Below, one piece after another: positions 1 through 12,250 of a stretch of 64,000 bases of DNA. The first letter of the stretch is position 1. Each line of letters starts with the position of its first letter. The notes below the pieces were generated by a model. That model was not told where the DNA came from and searched no databases. It worked only from the letters and a program-made list of their open reading frames with translations. A program made the position numbers and the translations under genes. The stretch comes from Acorus gramineus (Eukaryota > Streptophyta > Magnoliopsida > Acorales > Acoraceae), in the NCBI GenBank assembly GCA_030737835.1, contig JAUJYN010000048.1:219533-283532 (forward strand). Reading direction: 5' to 3'.

Positions 1-710
1 TATAAATGATCATTTTATTTATCCGGATAGGGTTTTATAATCTACTAAGAGGGGTAAAATCATCATTTGGAGAGAGTTTTTCGCATTTGTAACACACTGT
101 AAGTGTTTTTTGCTATACTGTGTTTTTAGTTAGGGTTAACCTAACATAATATTTATCCTCAATCAACAAAACTTTAACTGAGGGGGCTATTTAAATTTAC
201 ATGGGTGTTTTATGGATTTCAGAAAAATTCAGGGGGTTTTATGGATTTCTTACAGCTTACTGGGGGGTTATTTGAATTTTCCCCACTTTATTCTTTAAAT
301 GTGACTTTTAAAAAAACAAGGGTTCCATGTTGTTTCAAAAGACATTTTTTAAACATCATAGAGTGAGGCAGTCAATGTCTATTAGCAATTATATGTTCAT
401 TGTTTCAAAATTCCATCCAAATGAGATACATTAATTAATCGGTGAGTATTTAAAAAAAATTAAAAAAGGGAAAAAAATTGAACTAAACGTCCAAACCCCT
501 TCCAATATTCACTTGTCAAAGTGAAGGCACCAACAAGGAATGTGGACTTGATTTGTCCTCTTATATATAAACTACCAAAAGATAGACATTCAGAGATTCT
601 GCCTATGTATGAGGACAACCACACTAACCTGTTGACCAAGGCATTGTCAATTTGTCCACCTTCTCAATGTGTTCAATATTGATTTCTTCTTCAGTCATCC
701 CTTGTTTTGT

Positions 711-712
<2 letters not shown>
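1..712. other. AT-rich intergenic DNA, no gene seen
   Basis: No coding exon is recognisable. Positions 180-290 contain repeated G-rich phrases (a GGGGG tract followed by TTATTTGAATTT or TTTTATGGATTTC) that look like the worn end of a short MITE-like repeat, but I found no matching second end. Confidence 0.5.

Positions 713-769
<57 letters not shown>
713..769. repeat. (CT)n-(AT)n compound microsatellite
   Basis: About 17 CT units (713-746) run directly into about 12 AT units (746-769). It is a simple-sequence repeat likely to vary in length between individuals. Confidence 0.95.
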
Positions 770-906
770 ATTAAGATTTTGGGCTTTATTTTTTTTTTCT
801 ATGGTTTCTATATGTAATTAACAATGTTCTACAAATCCTTTCTAGGCCTTGATTAATCCACCGCCTAAGCCTAGACGGTCCCAACCCGTAATGCTTAGCA
901 CATAAC

Positions 907-1706
907 CAGGGGCGGCGCCACTCTTTACAGGGTGGGGTCAATTGAACCCATTAATATTTTAAAAACAAAGAACAAACCAACCTACCCATGGTACTTTATT
1001 CACATTTTAATCCAAGGTTTGACACTACTTTGACCCCATTAAACTTTTTTAAAACAAACTAGCCCATCAAATTTTTTTAAAACAAACCAGCCCAGAGTTT
1101 GACCCATTAAAAACCCAACACCCACATTGAAAAAAGAAAAAATAGTGACACACTAAAACACTACTCCATTTAAAATAAAATCACCAGTATGGGACCTTTC
1201 AACATTGCACCATATTTCCTTCATTTGTCTTTGTATCGAAAGCCCTTCACTCGTCTCTGTATTTAAATATAATTTAATATATGCTTGTAGGGGGGTGTGG
1301 GTCTCTAGTTGATTAGTTGTTTAATTTTTTATGAATTTATATTTATAAAATTTTTGTTTAATGGATAAAAAAATCAACTATAGAATAAGATTTTTCTTCA
1401 ACTGAAATAAATTATAGTGTTAAGCAAAGTCGTCTTGAAATAAACAATCTTCATTTAGATCCAGGGCTAAGAAAAAAAATTTCTAACTTTTCTTCCTAAT
1501 GATCATAACAAAATAAAAAGTGCATGTATCTAAAAAGGTTCTTTATTTGATGATTTATTTTATTTTTATTAATGTAAGTAGTTTTATTTTACCAAGAAAA
1601 GTCTATGTTTTTGATAAATATATAGTAATAATAGATTTTCTAAAACATTTATGAAATTTATTTTTTTTAATGACCCCATCTATGACAAATCCTGGAGCCG
1701 CCACTA
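907..1706. mobile_element. Non-autonomous hAT-type element (MITE-like), 800 bp
   Basis: The left end reads CAGGGGCGGCGCCA, and the right end, read on the other strand, is TAGTGGCGGCTCCA: an imperfect 14-bp terminal inverted repeat. The element is flanked by a perfect 8-bp direct repeat, CACATAAC, at 899-906 and 1707-1714. Target duplications of 8 bp and C/TAGGGGCGG-like ends are typical of the hAT superfamily. The interior is AT-rich with no transposase reading frame, so it would depend on an enzyme made elsewhere. The perfect duplication suggests an insertion that is not very old. Confidence 0.88.
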
Positions 1707-1983
1707 CACATAACCGTTTTTTTTATTAATCCCTAGTTGACTAATAAACTATTAAATTACCTTATATATTTTATACCTATTAATTAAGTTTTCTATGCTA
1801 TTTCGATTATACTTATATTATTAATTTTGTTTTGACGTTACTTTATTATTATTTTGTAAATATATAATATTTATATGTATATGTATTATATATTATTATT
1901 CTAAAAATTGAATTATTAATTAATTCTTGATAAATCCCCGTCTAGCCGATTAATCCTTAGTCACTGCTTCAAACCCATTTGGC

Positions 1984-2556
1984 TGTCAAGGGGTCAAATT
2001 CCAGACTAGAAATGTTTCCCGTGCGGCACCGATGCCCACACCGGTCAGCCCTGACACAACCCTTAGACACTCAGAGATTTACAGGAAACTCTCTTCCCAA
2101 CCTTTTATTCAACTCCCGGAATACAAAGGAAATGCCTCAAGGATTTGTGTGTCCAGAAGGATCACACTTACACCCTTATATAGATTGCCTTAGTCTACAG
2201 TTACAAAAACTTAGCCCACGCAGAAGCTCATTTGCCAGCAACTGTCCATGTTCCCAATCATGGGTTAGTTACGGCGATTACATAACCGACACACTCTGCC
2301 CACAGTTGCAGCAGTTACATAACCAACCACACCTTGCCCACTTTGCGTGCATCGTATGCCACGTCGCCCCACGAGTTGCCCACGATCATGCTTCACGCGT
2401 CCGAGACTCCGCTTGTTCTCGCTCACGTTCTAAGTGGTCCGGCCAGTGTGGATGATCCATGCCACACCATTGCCCACGCGCGGATCTCATCCACTTCCAC
2501 GTCCAGTGCAACCGTCTACCCTCGTAGCGCATTAGACAACGTAACCGGTGCGTCTA
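1984..2556 (-). mobile_element. Partial LTR of an older retrotransposon
   Basis: Read on the minus strand this segment has a TATA-like box (CTATATAAGGG, around 2191-2200), a possible AATAAA-type signal (GAATAAAAGG) and ends in TTGACA at 1984, as an LTR would. It is cut off at 2556, where a different LTR begins with the sequence TGTCACGCCCC. Base composition is richer in GC than the flanking host DNA. The fossil is partial. The sequence around 6480-7330 has a similar style and may belong to the same old element, but this is inference. Confidence 0.5.
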
Positions 2557-4290
2557 TGTCACGCCCCAGGGCGGCCGTCCCCGGGACGCGGCAAGTGTAT
2601 ATAAAATATCAGAATCTACACAGGAGGACAATAATATATCATACACAAACAACCAGAATGACACACAGACAACAAAGAGGCTGACATGATATATACACCA
2701 AATGCGGAAGCAAAAGACTGAATATGTAAATAAACATACTACAGACTCGATACTCAATCATCTGTCCTGTGAGAGCCAATATACACAAATACAACTGAAT
2801 ATATACAAACGCGTGCCAAGCACGGAAATAAAATACATACAGTCAAGAAGGGATGCTGATAGCCTCTGCCACTCTCTGAACGTTGCGCTGCTCCACTACT
2901 GAAGGAATCCCTCGGAAAGCTCCAACTGCTGCTCCGGCTCCAGCTCAGGCTCAGTGGCAACTGGGGAAAAACATATGCGAGGGGTGAGCCACACGCTCAG
3001 TGAACAGCACAACCCATGCATCACAGACAATATTGACCACTATCCAGATCTTAATAATCCACAATCTCTTATTAACAACCACAAAATGGTAACAAATACT
3101 CAAACTAGTGGGTCGCTTAATCGCCAACCCACTACACCCTCACCCTCACCCTTCAATGGGTGACATAGGATTTTGGGACTGATAATCATCCAATCACAAC
3201 TCCAGTGGGTCGCTCATCGCCAACCCACTACTCCCTCACCCTCACCCTACCACGGGTGACATAGGATTTTGGGACTGACTAGGCTGTTGGTCACCCTTGG
3301 TCCACTGATAGTCTCTCCTCCACTCCGTAGGCCGCTGGCCTTCACACAGTCCGTCACAAATATCGGGAGGCGCCTACTGATGGGAGCCTCCACCCACAAC
3401 TTTAGCACAGTCCGTCACAAATATCGGGAGGCGCCTACTGATGGGAGCCCTCACCCACAACTTCAGCACAGTCCGTCACAAATATCGGGAGGCGCCTACT
3501 GATGGGAACCCTTGGAAGGGACGGCCTTTCTAACGCTGGGGCAGCCTCTACCGGATCCAACGAAGGGGACAGAACAGCCTATCCATACGCATATGATCCA
3601 CTCCCAAGGCGCATAACCAATATGCGGGGAACATACACAATAATTAGCAAGGGTGGAATATCATTGGGGGAAAGAAACTTGGGAGGGCAGCGTGAGTTCC
3701 CGATATTGGACACCCCGACAACCAAACAAGGAACACGGAGTACCCTAGCCCGGGTCTCACCGCTGTCCTCACGAGGCCCCTCCCCTATAATATTCTCTAA
3801 GTATGCTAATAATCATATAATTGGTATTATTGGGACAAGAAACCTTGGGAGGGCAGCGTGAGTTCTCGATACAGGACACCCCGACAACCAAACAAGGAAC
3901 ACGGAGTACCCTAACCCGGGTCTCAGTGTTGACCTCGCAAGGCTCCTCCCTATAATATCATCTAAGGCATGCAGTTTATCATACACTAGCATTTAATTTA
4001 ATAAATAAACTAGTAGGACACATGCATAGGCCAAGGCTTCCTAGCATGAGAACAGGGGGACATGATGCATGGCTCTTACACATATCCTAAGGGTGCAGCT
4101 CCCGAACATTCAAAGTCTAGGGTAGCATGCATTCTACATTTAAATCATGCTCGCATGGAATACACATTACAATAGGTTAATAAAAATCCATGGTGCCCCA
4201 GGAGAGGTCGGTATACGATAGCGCCTCCCTACTGGGTTGGATTGTCCCACTCACCAAAAACCGGGTCGTCGCGTGACCGCCCGTCAAGAT

Positions 4291-4688
4291 CTGCAAGACA
4301 GGGATTTATACGGTGAGTCGCAAGTTTCGTGCAACCGCTCGCCCACTGCTCTCGTCTCCACGTGTCCCACGTTGTGTCATGCACCACGCATTGCTCACGC
4401 TTCCGCACCTTGTGGTTGTGCCACGAGCCATTGTGCACTCATGCACCTAGTGCACACCTTGAGTGGCCCGAGCACCGCTCGCCTGCACGCCCCCATGTGC
4501 TGCCTGCTGCCCGGGGCTGCCAGCCTGCCAGCCCGAGCTCCCCTACCACCCACCTCCGGCCACCCCAAGGCCTCCGACCACCACCCACAGCCCTCCGACG
4601 GCCACCCACCGCCGCCGACCGCCTCCCAACCTCATACCCACCTCCTAACATACATCTATACAAGAAAAGAGAGGAAAAAGAGGCTTAC
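4291..4688 (-). other. Putative LTR intron 1 with GC-rich cassette (copy A)
   Basis: The tract is bounded on the minus strand by CCTTG|GTAAGCC and CTGTCTTGCAG|ATC, a good GT-AG pair. It is 398 bp, pyrimidine-rich after the donor, and its centre is very GC-rich. The same boundaries recur in other LTR copies although the interior differs completely in length and sequence. No transcript evidence is available here. Confidence 0.6.
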
Positions 4689-5005
4689 CAAGGGGAGGAA
4701 GGGAAGTCCGGTTGCTCTCCGCGCACCGAAACCTCTCCCAAAAGGCTTCCAACGCCCGGATCTCTCTCGGCCTTCGAAATGGCCCAAATCAGGGAAGAAG
4801 AGAGGGGGGACGGAGGGGAAAATCTCACCGAAATCCGGATTTGAAAGCACCGGGGTGTAGATCGGGACCCGATCTACACTTCCTATGCTTTAGGTTTTTG
4901 GGTTTGAGGTCTCTAAGGGGCTCAAAAGGGAGAAAATGAGAGAGGGGAGAGAGAGAAGAAATTGGTAGGGATGATGAATAGTGCCAACAAGATTTTAGAT
5001 TTCAT

Positions 5006-5012
5006 TTATATA
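5006..5012 (-). promoter_or_regulatory. LTR TATA box (copy A)
   Basis: The minus strand reads CGCTATATAAATG about 265 bp into the LTR. The solo LTR at 59.2-62.2 kb has ACTATATAAAGGG at the equivalent place (61929-61936). This puts the promoter near the 5' end of the LTR and leaves more than 2 kb of transcribed LTR downstream. Confidence 0.65.
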
Positions 5013-5275
5013 GCGAGTCACTTAAAATACCCGGATACGCCCCGGAACTGTGAAATTTTAGAAACGTTACCGGAATTCGATGAAATTTTCGTGAGAGGCC
5101 TAAAATGGCACCAGGACACCAAATATGCAATTAGATTTCCAATCGGAGTCCTCTAACTCAGGACGATAGCTAACAGTCCAAAAATTAGCGGTTCCGATCG
5201 AAAACCGAAAAAAATGAAAAACTGCCAGTACGCTCCAACGGTTACCAGTAGGTTAAAAGTGACACATATATAACA

Positions 5276-5905
5276 TTTTTCCCCCCTTAGGAAATTTTGT
5301 CCTCAAAATATGCAAAAACATCTAGGAGGGGAAAAGATGCGGATACGCGTCACACTTGGCATCCTTGAGCTCCCAAGTGTCCTCGACACCGGAACGGTGC
5401 TGCCATCGCACCTCGACCAACTGGACGGTCTTGGTGCAGAGCCTCCTCACGCGGCGGTCCATGATCTCAATCGACTGCTCCACGAATGACTGTCCGGCTC
5501 AGAGACGAGTGGCTCGAACGGGATGACGTGAGCAGGATCGTGGACACACCCTTACCCAACTGCGAACCCACCCCTCCAAGACGGAAGGGTAAGAATTGGC
5601 GCTGAGGTGAGCCTCCGAGTAAACTCCAGGAAGCTCTCCTCGCAAGACGGGGACCACTCGAACCGGACATCCTTCCGAGTAAGGCGGTTAAGAGGAACAG
5701 CTATCTTCGAGAGTCCCTCGTCAAGCTTCCTGCAATAACTTGCCAAACTCGAGAAGCTCCGAATCCTTGCGGGGTTCGACGGTCGACGCCAATTTGACGC
5801 GACGAGCGTCTTGCCCGGGTCCACAGATATACCTTTACCAGAAATCACCCAGCCCAAAAGGCCTTAACCTCTAGCCCAAACTCACACTTGATCTTTCATC
5901 TATCT
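5276..5905 (-). mobile_element. Chromovirus internal remains: polypurine tract, chromodomain, RT/RNase H part
   Basis: The polypurine tract (CTAAGGGGGGAAAAA on the minus strand) abuts the LTR at 5276-5290. Minus-strand frames then show the C-terminal chromodomain of a chromovirus integrase (about 5322-5490; VQLVEVRWQHRSGVEDTWEL, ending YPHLFPS) and the tether between reverse transcriptase and RNase H (about 5552-5905; LGWVISGKGISVDPGK, then LASYCRKLDEGLSKIAVPLN). These are pol parts of a Ty3-gypsy chromovirus. The fossil is broken, with several breaks and most of pol absent. Confidence 0.8.
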
Positions 5906-7330
5906 GATGCTTCCATGGTATCCCTTGCCTGGGAAAAGAAACCTCGGGAGGGCACCATGAAATCCCGATATAGGGTACAACCAAACAAGGAACACGAAGT
6001 ACCCTAGCCCGGGTTTCAACGCCGACCTCACAAGGCCCCTTAATCCAGAAAGGAACACTAGAAGAAGACATCATTTAAAGAACACTACTAACCCCTCAGG
6101 ATCATCTACCTCTAGATGATCACCTAACGATGTCCTTCAACATCCACTACAAGACCGGACCCAACATCATTGGGAACGGTCCAACAGAAACTGGGTCACG
6201 AGCGACCCGTCTTCGCCTCATCCACACCCTCACTCCCGAAAGGAGACATTTTGGGACTTTGGGAGAGACTTAGACTGCTCTCTACCCCTGGTCCACCGGT
6301 AGCCTCTCTCGCTCCGTAGCTCGCCTTGTCCTCTGACCGGGAGCCTGTCTAACGCCGGGGCTGTACTACGCGAATCCAACGAAGGGGAGAGCGATTCCAC
6401 GCTCGCGGCACCATTCAATAATCTCTTCCCGGGTAGCCCCTACCTGGTATACTCCCAAATTCAGTACCCCTTCGACTGCATCGGTGTACCTACTGATGGA
6501 AACTCTCTACCAGGACGGCTACAACCCGGCTTCCTTAACTCAATCAATCGCTCTTGACACTCGCTCACCAAATACCACACACACTTGCATAACAGCAACC
6601 AAACACACACCCACAATTATATCCTACTGGTTCTCCGACTTGTACGCCACGTACTGTGCGGATTCCCCTTCTGATGGAGTGATCATTGCGCATCATTTGT
6701 GCACGTCCCCACGTGCCCACGTCTGGCTTATGCAGTCTAGTCCTTGCCCAGGCCTGGTTCATGCACCCTCGTGTTTGCCCACGTCAGTTTCCCATGCACG
6801 TGTCAACCACCACGCATCTCCCCAACGTTTCTTGCAAGGTTAATCCCTTCTGAGTGTCCATGTGTCCCCCGAGTCATCGCGCACTCGGTGCACATCTTAG
6901 GACACAAATGGCCATGCTGCATTGGTTTCCCTGAGTCCGCCTGGCAGATCCCATCAGAGTGCCCGGACAAGATGTCTGGCACTACAGACATGTTACCCAA
7001 CACTCCTGGTCGAGCTTCCCGATGCCCCTGGTTGAGTTATCCGATATTCCCGGATGAATTCCCTGACACTCCCGTTCAGGGCTTTCGATGCTCCTGACCT
7101 AGTTGCCCGGCAAGCCCATGTCATTGCGCCCGTGGTGCCGGCTCATTTGGATCACGCTTCTCGGTCACATCTCGGTGTATGACTAGGGTCCGTTCCAGCC
7201 ATCCATACATGTCTCTGAGCCACGTACGCGTCCCACTCTTCTTGGCATGTCCGCAAGCCATTGTGCACTTGCACACAAACACGCCTGGGACGTGTCCCCT
7301 CCACGTGCCATGAGTTTTAGGGTCTGACAA
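5906..7330 (-). mobile_element. Mosaic of diverged LTR fragments
   Basis: Blocks at 5920-6050 and 6190-6400 are recognisable diverged relatives of the central part of the main LTR family (GGGAGGGCA, CCAACGAAGGGG, GGTCCACCGGTAGCCTCTC), but in a different order. The segment ends at 7330 with GGGTCTGACA, and the purine-rich CCCACCC complement and CTGACGTCCTCG phrase that follow (7331-7365) look like the polypurine tract of another gypsy element. The fossil material is broken and probably nested. Confidence 0.5.
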
Positions 7331-7479
7331 GCCTCCCCACCCATTGAGTCTGACGTCCTCGTTAGAGCAACCTTCGAGCAGCCACTCCTCCGCAGAGTGG
7401 ATGTGAAACTCCAATGCGCTCCACATATTCCCACGACTTAAGGCACCCGTCATTTGGCCCACGCTCGATCCCTCCTAGA

Positions 7480-8208
7480 TCAGCATTTGCCTCGAGCCCG
7501 CCAATAGTCGCATAAGTCGACCCACCCGCCGACTTGTACGTTGACGCTTCTCGGCACGTCAACAATGGGTTTAGCCTCCAAGTTCACCGCCAAGATGCGG
7601 TAAGACTCCCTGGTGAGCGCAAGTCCCCACTTGTGCACAACTTTCTACAGATAAAGTTGTGCGTGGTGCACACCCACCAACGCTCTAAGAGGCTTCCCAC
7701 TCCCGCCGCGTCAAGGTTCATCATGCCACCCTTCCCTTGGGCCCTCCTCCAGTCGCAATGCGCTCAAGAGTTCGAGGGGATTAACTTGCACACAATCCCC
7801 GGCTGATGATGAGTCTGCTTCCTCGACAACCAAGGCGTTCAACTTCTCCTTCTTGGGACAATTTCGGGCACGATGGGGCCCTCCGCAAAGGAAACAACCA
7901 TCACTAGATTTAGTGGCCTGTCCCCCATCAGAGGAGTTCCGATCCTTCTTGCCGTCAGTTTTCCCACCCTTCTGGAGTTTCTCCTTGGACTTCCCCGCAC
8001 CTTCCTCCCCGGACGGGTCGGGCTGTTTGTAGTCCACAAGAGCATCTGCTGCCACCATTGCCGCTGGAAGGTCCTTGACTCCTTGGCGCCTCAATTCATT
8101 CTGGGCCCAGTTCTGCAACCCAGACATGAAATTGAAGAGTTTGTCTTCCTCAGCCATGTTCTTGATGTCCAACATCAAGGAGGAAAACTTCTTCACATAC
8201 TCGCGCAC
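7480..8208 (-). mobile_element. Ty3-gypsy gag with zinc knuckle and part of protease
   Basis: A minus-strand frame (7711-8208) encodes the C-terminal part of a retrotransposon Gag: a helical segment (MREYVKKFSSLMLDIKNMAE, then FNFMSGLQNWAQNELRRQGV), a lysine-rich linker and a CCHC zinc knuckle (CFLCGGPHRARNCP). Further along (about 7500-7680) a frame resembles the region of the aspartic protease around AVNLEAKPI. The parts are in the normal gag-protease order for a minus-strand element. It is broken and its 5' LTR is not seen to the right. Confidence 0.75.
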
Positions 8209-9837
8209 ATTGCCCGTGTGCTTGAGCTTTCGAAGGGCATAACATTGGTATTTAACATAAATTAAGTTTTTTCAACCTTCTGCTTACAATCTTATGCTTT
8301 TTCATTTTTTATTTTGTAAAATACTGTTTTATATATACATTGTTATGTATTCTATGTACATACACTATTATTCATCCCCTTTACATTGTTACTAGTTATC
8401 ATGCACGTGCAATAGCACGTGGTTCAACATTCTTAGTTATATATATATAAATAAAAATAATGATAATTACATAGAATTAAATAATCATTAAATAAAAATA
8501 CAAAATGTGTTTATAAATACAATGTTAAAAATAATATTTTTTTATTTCATTTAATATATACAAAGATAATATTTACATATCTTAATTAAAATATCAATCA
8601 GCAATTTTCACTACAGAAAAAAAAACATTGGACACATTTTTATTTATTATTTCAAATACTTATTTGTTCAATAACTAATATAATGAATGAAGAATCATCA
8701 ACATTTTTAAGCTAGAAAAATATAAAAAAAATAATATAAAGACCGATCCAAAGTTTATGTACCTATAAATAAAAGATAAATGAAAGACCAAGTGTTCATA
8801 AATAAATGTTAGGTAAATTGAATAACTTTCAATTGAATATAAAGAAAAAGGGAACAATATATTAAAATGTTATTTTTAATAACATTATAATTAATTAAAA
8901 TTAATTTTATACACTGTCCATTAGTTATATTTTTTACACATCAATTTGTTATTTGTACAAAATCTAAACCTAGCATTTCAATCAATGTTAGATTGTACTC
9001 TACCGAAACAATTGATTTAAGAAACCAGCCAGAATAATTGGTTTAACACCTTATAGCTCATAGGGTCTCAGATATCCAAGTTTCTGATGGGTATTTAGTA
9101 TTTACATATATGCTTCTTAAATTTATTTATTCCATGATAAAGAGGCATGATGATGAAAGACATATAGTCATATAAGAATAATAATAATACAAAAAAGTAG
9201 CAAAAGGCATGGCACACATGAAAAAAAAATTCATCTATCAACTTGGTTCATATCTTGGAATATAGATGCTCTGAAAAGGAAAACACAAAATTACATTTTG
9301 TATGTTTTCAATGACAAAAAGAATTCTTAATAAAACTCTACTTTGTTATTTGATCATATACTCTCATTTTAATTCATTTTTTTCATTATCTAATGAATTC
9401 TAAAAATGAAGAAAAAGACATAATAATTGAATGAAAAAATAGTGATCCACATGGAAAAAGACAGATTATCAAACTGAGGCAACGAATGATATGATAATGC
9501 ATTAATCTTTAAATCAATTAACTTGAGTCATAGTGTGTCACTGGCATCCAAGTTTAACTTCATATAAAACCTAGCATACCTAATTAACATACTTCAATGA
9601 TAAAAAAAAAACTTATGGCACAATTTTGGAATATTAAATTCATTGTATAAATTGAATAAATCAGATAGATTACTGATTTGCAATTTTTAGGATCAATTAA
9701 AACAATTAAATTAAATGGGTAGATTAAGTGAAAAAAGAATCAATTTATTATTAAAAAACAACACTCCTCGAATATGAACCAGAAGGAGAGAGATAATATA
9801 AAATATTTTCATGAATTTATTTATAACTTTGATACAC
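8209..9837. other. AT-rich intergenic DNA, no gene seen
   Basis: The base composition falls abruptly to AT-rich after the gag remnant, marking the edge of the retrotransposon pile. There are no recognisable exons, tRNA-like blocks or terminal repeats. A short imperfect palindrome (CATGCACGTGCAATAGCACGTG, around 8400-8421) is the only marked feature. Confidence 0.5.
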
Positions 9838-9840
9838 TCA

Positions 9841-10756
9841 AGCCCCGTTTGATTCGTGTCATTGTTTTGGGGTGGAATTACTTTACCAGGAATCAGTTTA
9901 CTATGAATTATTTTACTAGGAATCTTGATTCCATCAGACTGTTTGATTCGCTAGTGGATTTCTCTAAATGATTATTTTCAAGTGTTTGGTTCATACATGG
10001 AAAATGATAAGAAATTTGATTTAAATATCGAAAATACTCTTACTATTATATATATACTTGTAAAATTTATTTCTTTATCTATATCACAATAATAAAAAAA
10101 GAATAATTTTTTTATAAATATTTAATGAATGCAAAATAAATAAAATAACCAATTATGTAATTAAACATATAATAATAGTAATTTTTCTAAATCAGTTGAA
10201 TATTATGAACTCCTCTAAAAACTAAATAACCAATTTTATTATTTAGGATTCAAAGGTTTTGCTTTAGGCCTAAACCCACATCACATATTATACCAATTAT
10301 AATAATATCTAAACCCATCTACAAAAATAAAAACTAAATTTAAAAATATAAATTCATTTCTAATACACAGTTAAGATTTTTCACATCGCATATAAAAATT
10401 ATAACATAATTTTTTAGTTAAAAAATCAAAATGACTATATAAATCCATTATATGGGTGGTGGGGAAAAAAAGAACAGGCTATTTATATTAGAAGGGATAT
10501 ACATAGTAATTTCATTCATTTGTAAATAGTATAATAGTAATCTAATTTAGGATTCACGGTGGAATTTGAGATTACCACCACAAAGGGTGGGAATATGATT
10601 ACACCCTATTTTTCCACATGGATGGATTTTAATTCCAGTGGGACCCACAATTACCATCAATATTACCACCAACCAAACACTGGATTTTATATACTTTCAT
10701 GATAATATAACATGGAATCAAATTCCATCACAGAATGACACGAACCAAACGGGCCC
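9841..10756. mobile_element. MITE-like element with GTTTGRTTCGTGTCATT inverted ends, 916 bp
   Basis: The left end (AGCCCCGTTTGATTCGTG) is matched by the right end read on the other strand (GGGCCCGTTTGGTTCGTG), an inverted repeat of roughly 25 bp with a few mismatches. The flanks share TCA (or CTCA) at 9838-9840 and 10757-10759. The size of the target duplication and the GGGCCCGTTTGG-type ends resemble PIF/Harbinger-derived MITEs, though TCA is not the usual TTA/TAA target. There is no transposase frame. A second GTTTGATTCG/GTTTGGTTCA pair inside (9943-9995) hints at a nested or rearranged copy. Confidence 0.7.
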
Positions 10757-10759
10757 TCA

Positions 10760-12241
10760 GTCTATTTTGCAATCCCTGGCTAAAAAGAATTAATTGATTT
10801 CATTTTTAATATTAACTACAAATTATTTAAATGTTATCTAAATATTATAAGAACATTATTTGGATTTTAGATATTCATATCCATATAATTTTTTAAAAAT
10901 AAACTCTATTTCTATATATTTTTATAATAAACAAAATCGTTTTTTATTAAATGAAATTAAAGATACTCCATATAAGATTTAAAAATAATATTTATTAAGC
11001 TATCGGCTATTTATGGTTCAAATTCTCATTTCTATCTTTTGTACTTTCATTAATGATAGTTATGGGTGGGTTTTTGGTGATAAGTAAATACACACATATT
11101 TTTAAAAATCTATTGTCACCATGAGGTGATAATTTAAATTTTTAATAAAATTTTCAGTTTCGTAGGGGTCATAGATATAAATTTTTCGGTTGCCCAGGGT
11201 TCATAGATATTTTTCTATCTCATTTAAATTTGTTAGATTATATGTGTTATTTTATAATGTGTATAGTGTATTATACGTGTAACTCCTAGACATTTGTATA
11301 TATAAAGGGATTAAACCCTAAGTGGAATACAAGGATTCCTATTATTTCATTCTCTCATTCTAACAAAATTTATTTATTATCAATAATTCATTTATTTTTT
11401 ACAGCTCAAATAATTAGCACTTCACATGGAATAAAATAAACCAACATTGATTTATAAAAATAAAAATAAACTATAAATAAATATATGGCATATAACAATA
11501 ACTGAATTACATGATTACTAAAAATATGATATAACAAACAAATGCTATTAAAAGTAATTGATAATAATAAAATTAATATTCCACATGAAAAAAATTAAAA
11601 CCGAATACAAATATAAGTGAATGACATGATTAATAAAAATTAATGTGAATACAAAATAAAAATATTAAAAATAACAACTTACTCTTTCTGTCTATCAAAT
11701 ATGAAATTAAAAAAAATAATTTGTTAGATGTAATTATAAAAATTAAAATCTAGAGGGGAAAAATAAAATCTTGTTAGTTGTACCTTTCATCATCCTCTTT
11801 TCTTTTTTTGCTCTACTACTCAAGAATTTTCACAAATATACTCGTAATCACTTTGCAATCCAACGCAGTGAACTACAATCAAATCATCATCCTCATCAAT
11901 AAGTATCATAGGAATGTAAATAAAAATAACCTAGCTTATACAGGGAAAAAAAACACAACACAGACACACATACAAAATAACCATGAAAAAAAAAATCCAT
12001 TCATAAGATACAAGTAAATGCCGTGATAAAAAAAAGGGGAAAAGCATGAGTTAAATGCCAAGATTTTTTAAAAAAACAAAAAGTTAGAAAGGAGTTTAAA
12101 GAGCATGGGATCAGGAGACTCAGATTATTTGAATAAAATCAAATCCCCAAAAATATGAAAAAATAATAACAGAAATGGTTTACCCTCAGCTTTCTTAGCA
12201 ATAAAATCTTTAAATTGTATATCATATAATAATTTATATAT
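10760..12241. other. AT-rich intergenic DNA, no gene seen
   Basis: I see no exons or terminal repeats. Short open frames here are random for the composition. Confidence 0.45.
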
Positions 12242-12250
12242 TATAATAAA

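Larger units (their letters stand above)
2557..5275 (-). mobile_element. Ty3-gypsy chromovirus LTR (copy A, 3' LTR), 2.7 kb
   Basis: On the minus strand the LTR runs from TGTTATATATGTGTCAC (5275) to GGGGCGTGACA (2557), and a polypurine tract lies just outside at 5276-5290, so this is the 3' LTR of a minus-strand element. The promoter region is short: a TATATAA box sits at 5006-5012. Downstream come exon-like blocks with canonical splice signals: a GTAAG donor at 4688, a CpG-rich tract, a TTGCAG acceptor, a 36-nt block (4255-4290), a GTGAGT donor, and a CCCCAG acceptor at 2961. This copy also holds three tandem copies of a ~63-bp unit (3346-3530) and a tandem pair of ~167-bp units (3673-3990). 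The same family recurs at 45.5-64 kb. Confidence 0.85.

Noticed and set aside
3120-3260. Telomere-like CCCTCACCCT repeats
   Set aside because: The unit is part of a tandem block inside the LTR and is not the plant telomere repeat CCCTAAA.
4237-4860. 207-codon plus-strand frame
   Set aside because: It is antisense to the LTR leader and putative intron; no domain and no conservation in sister copies.
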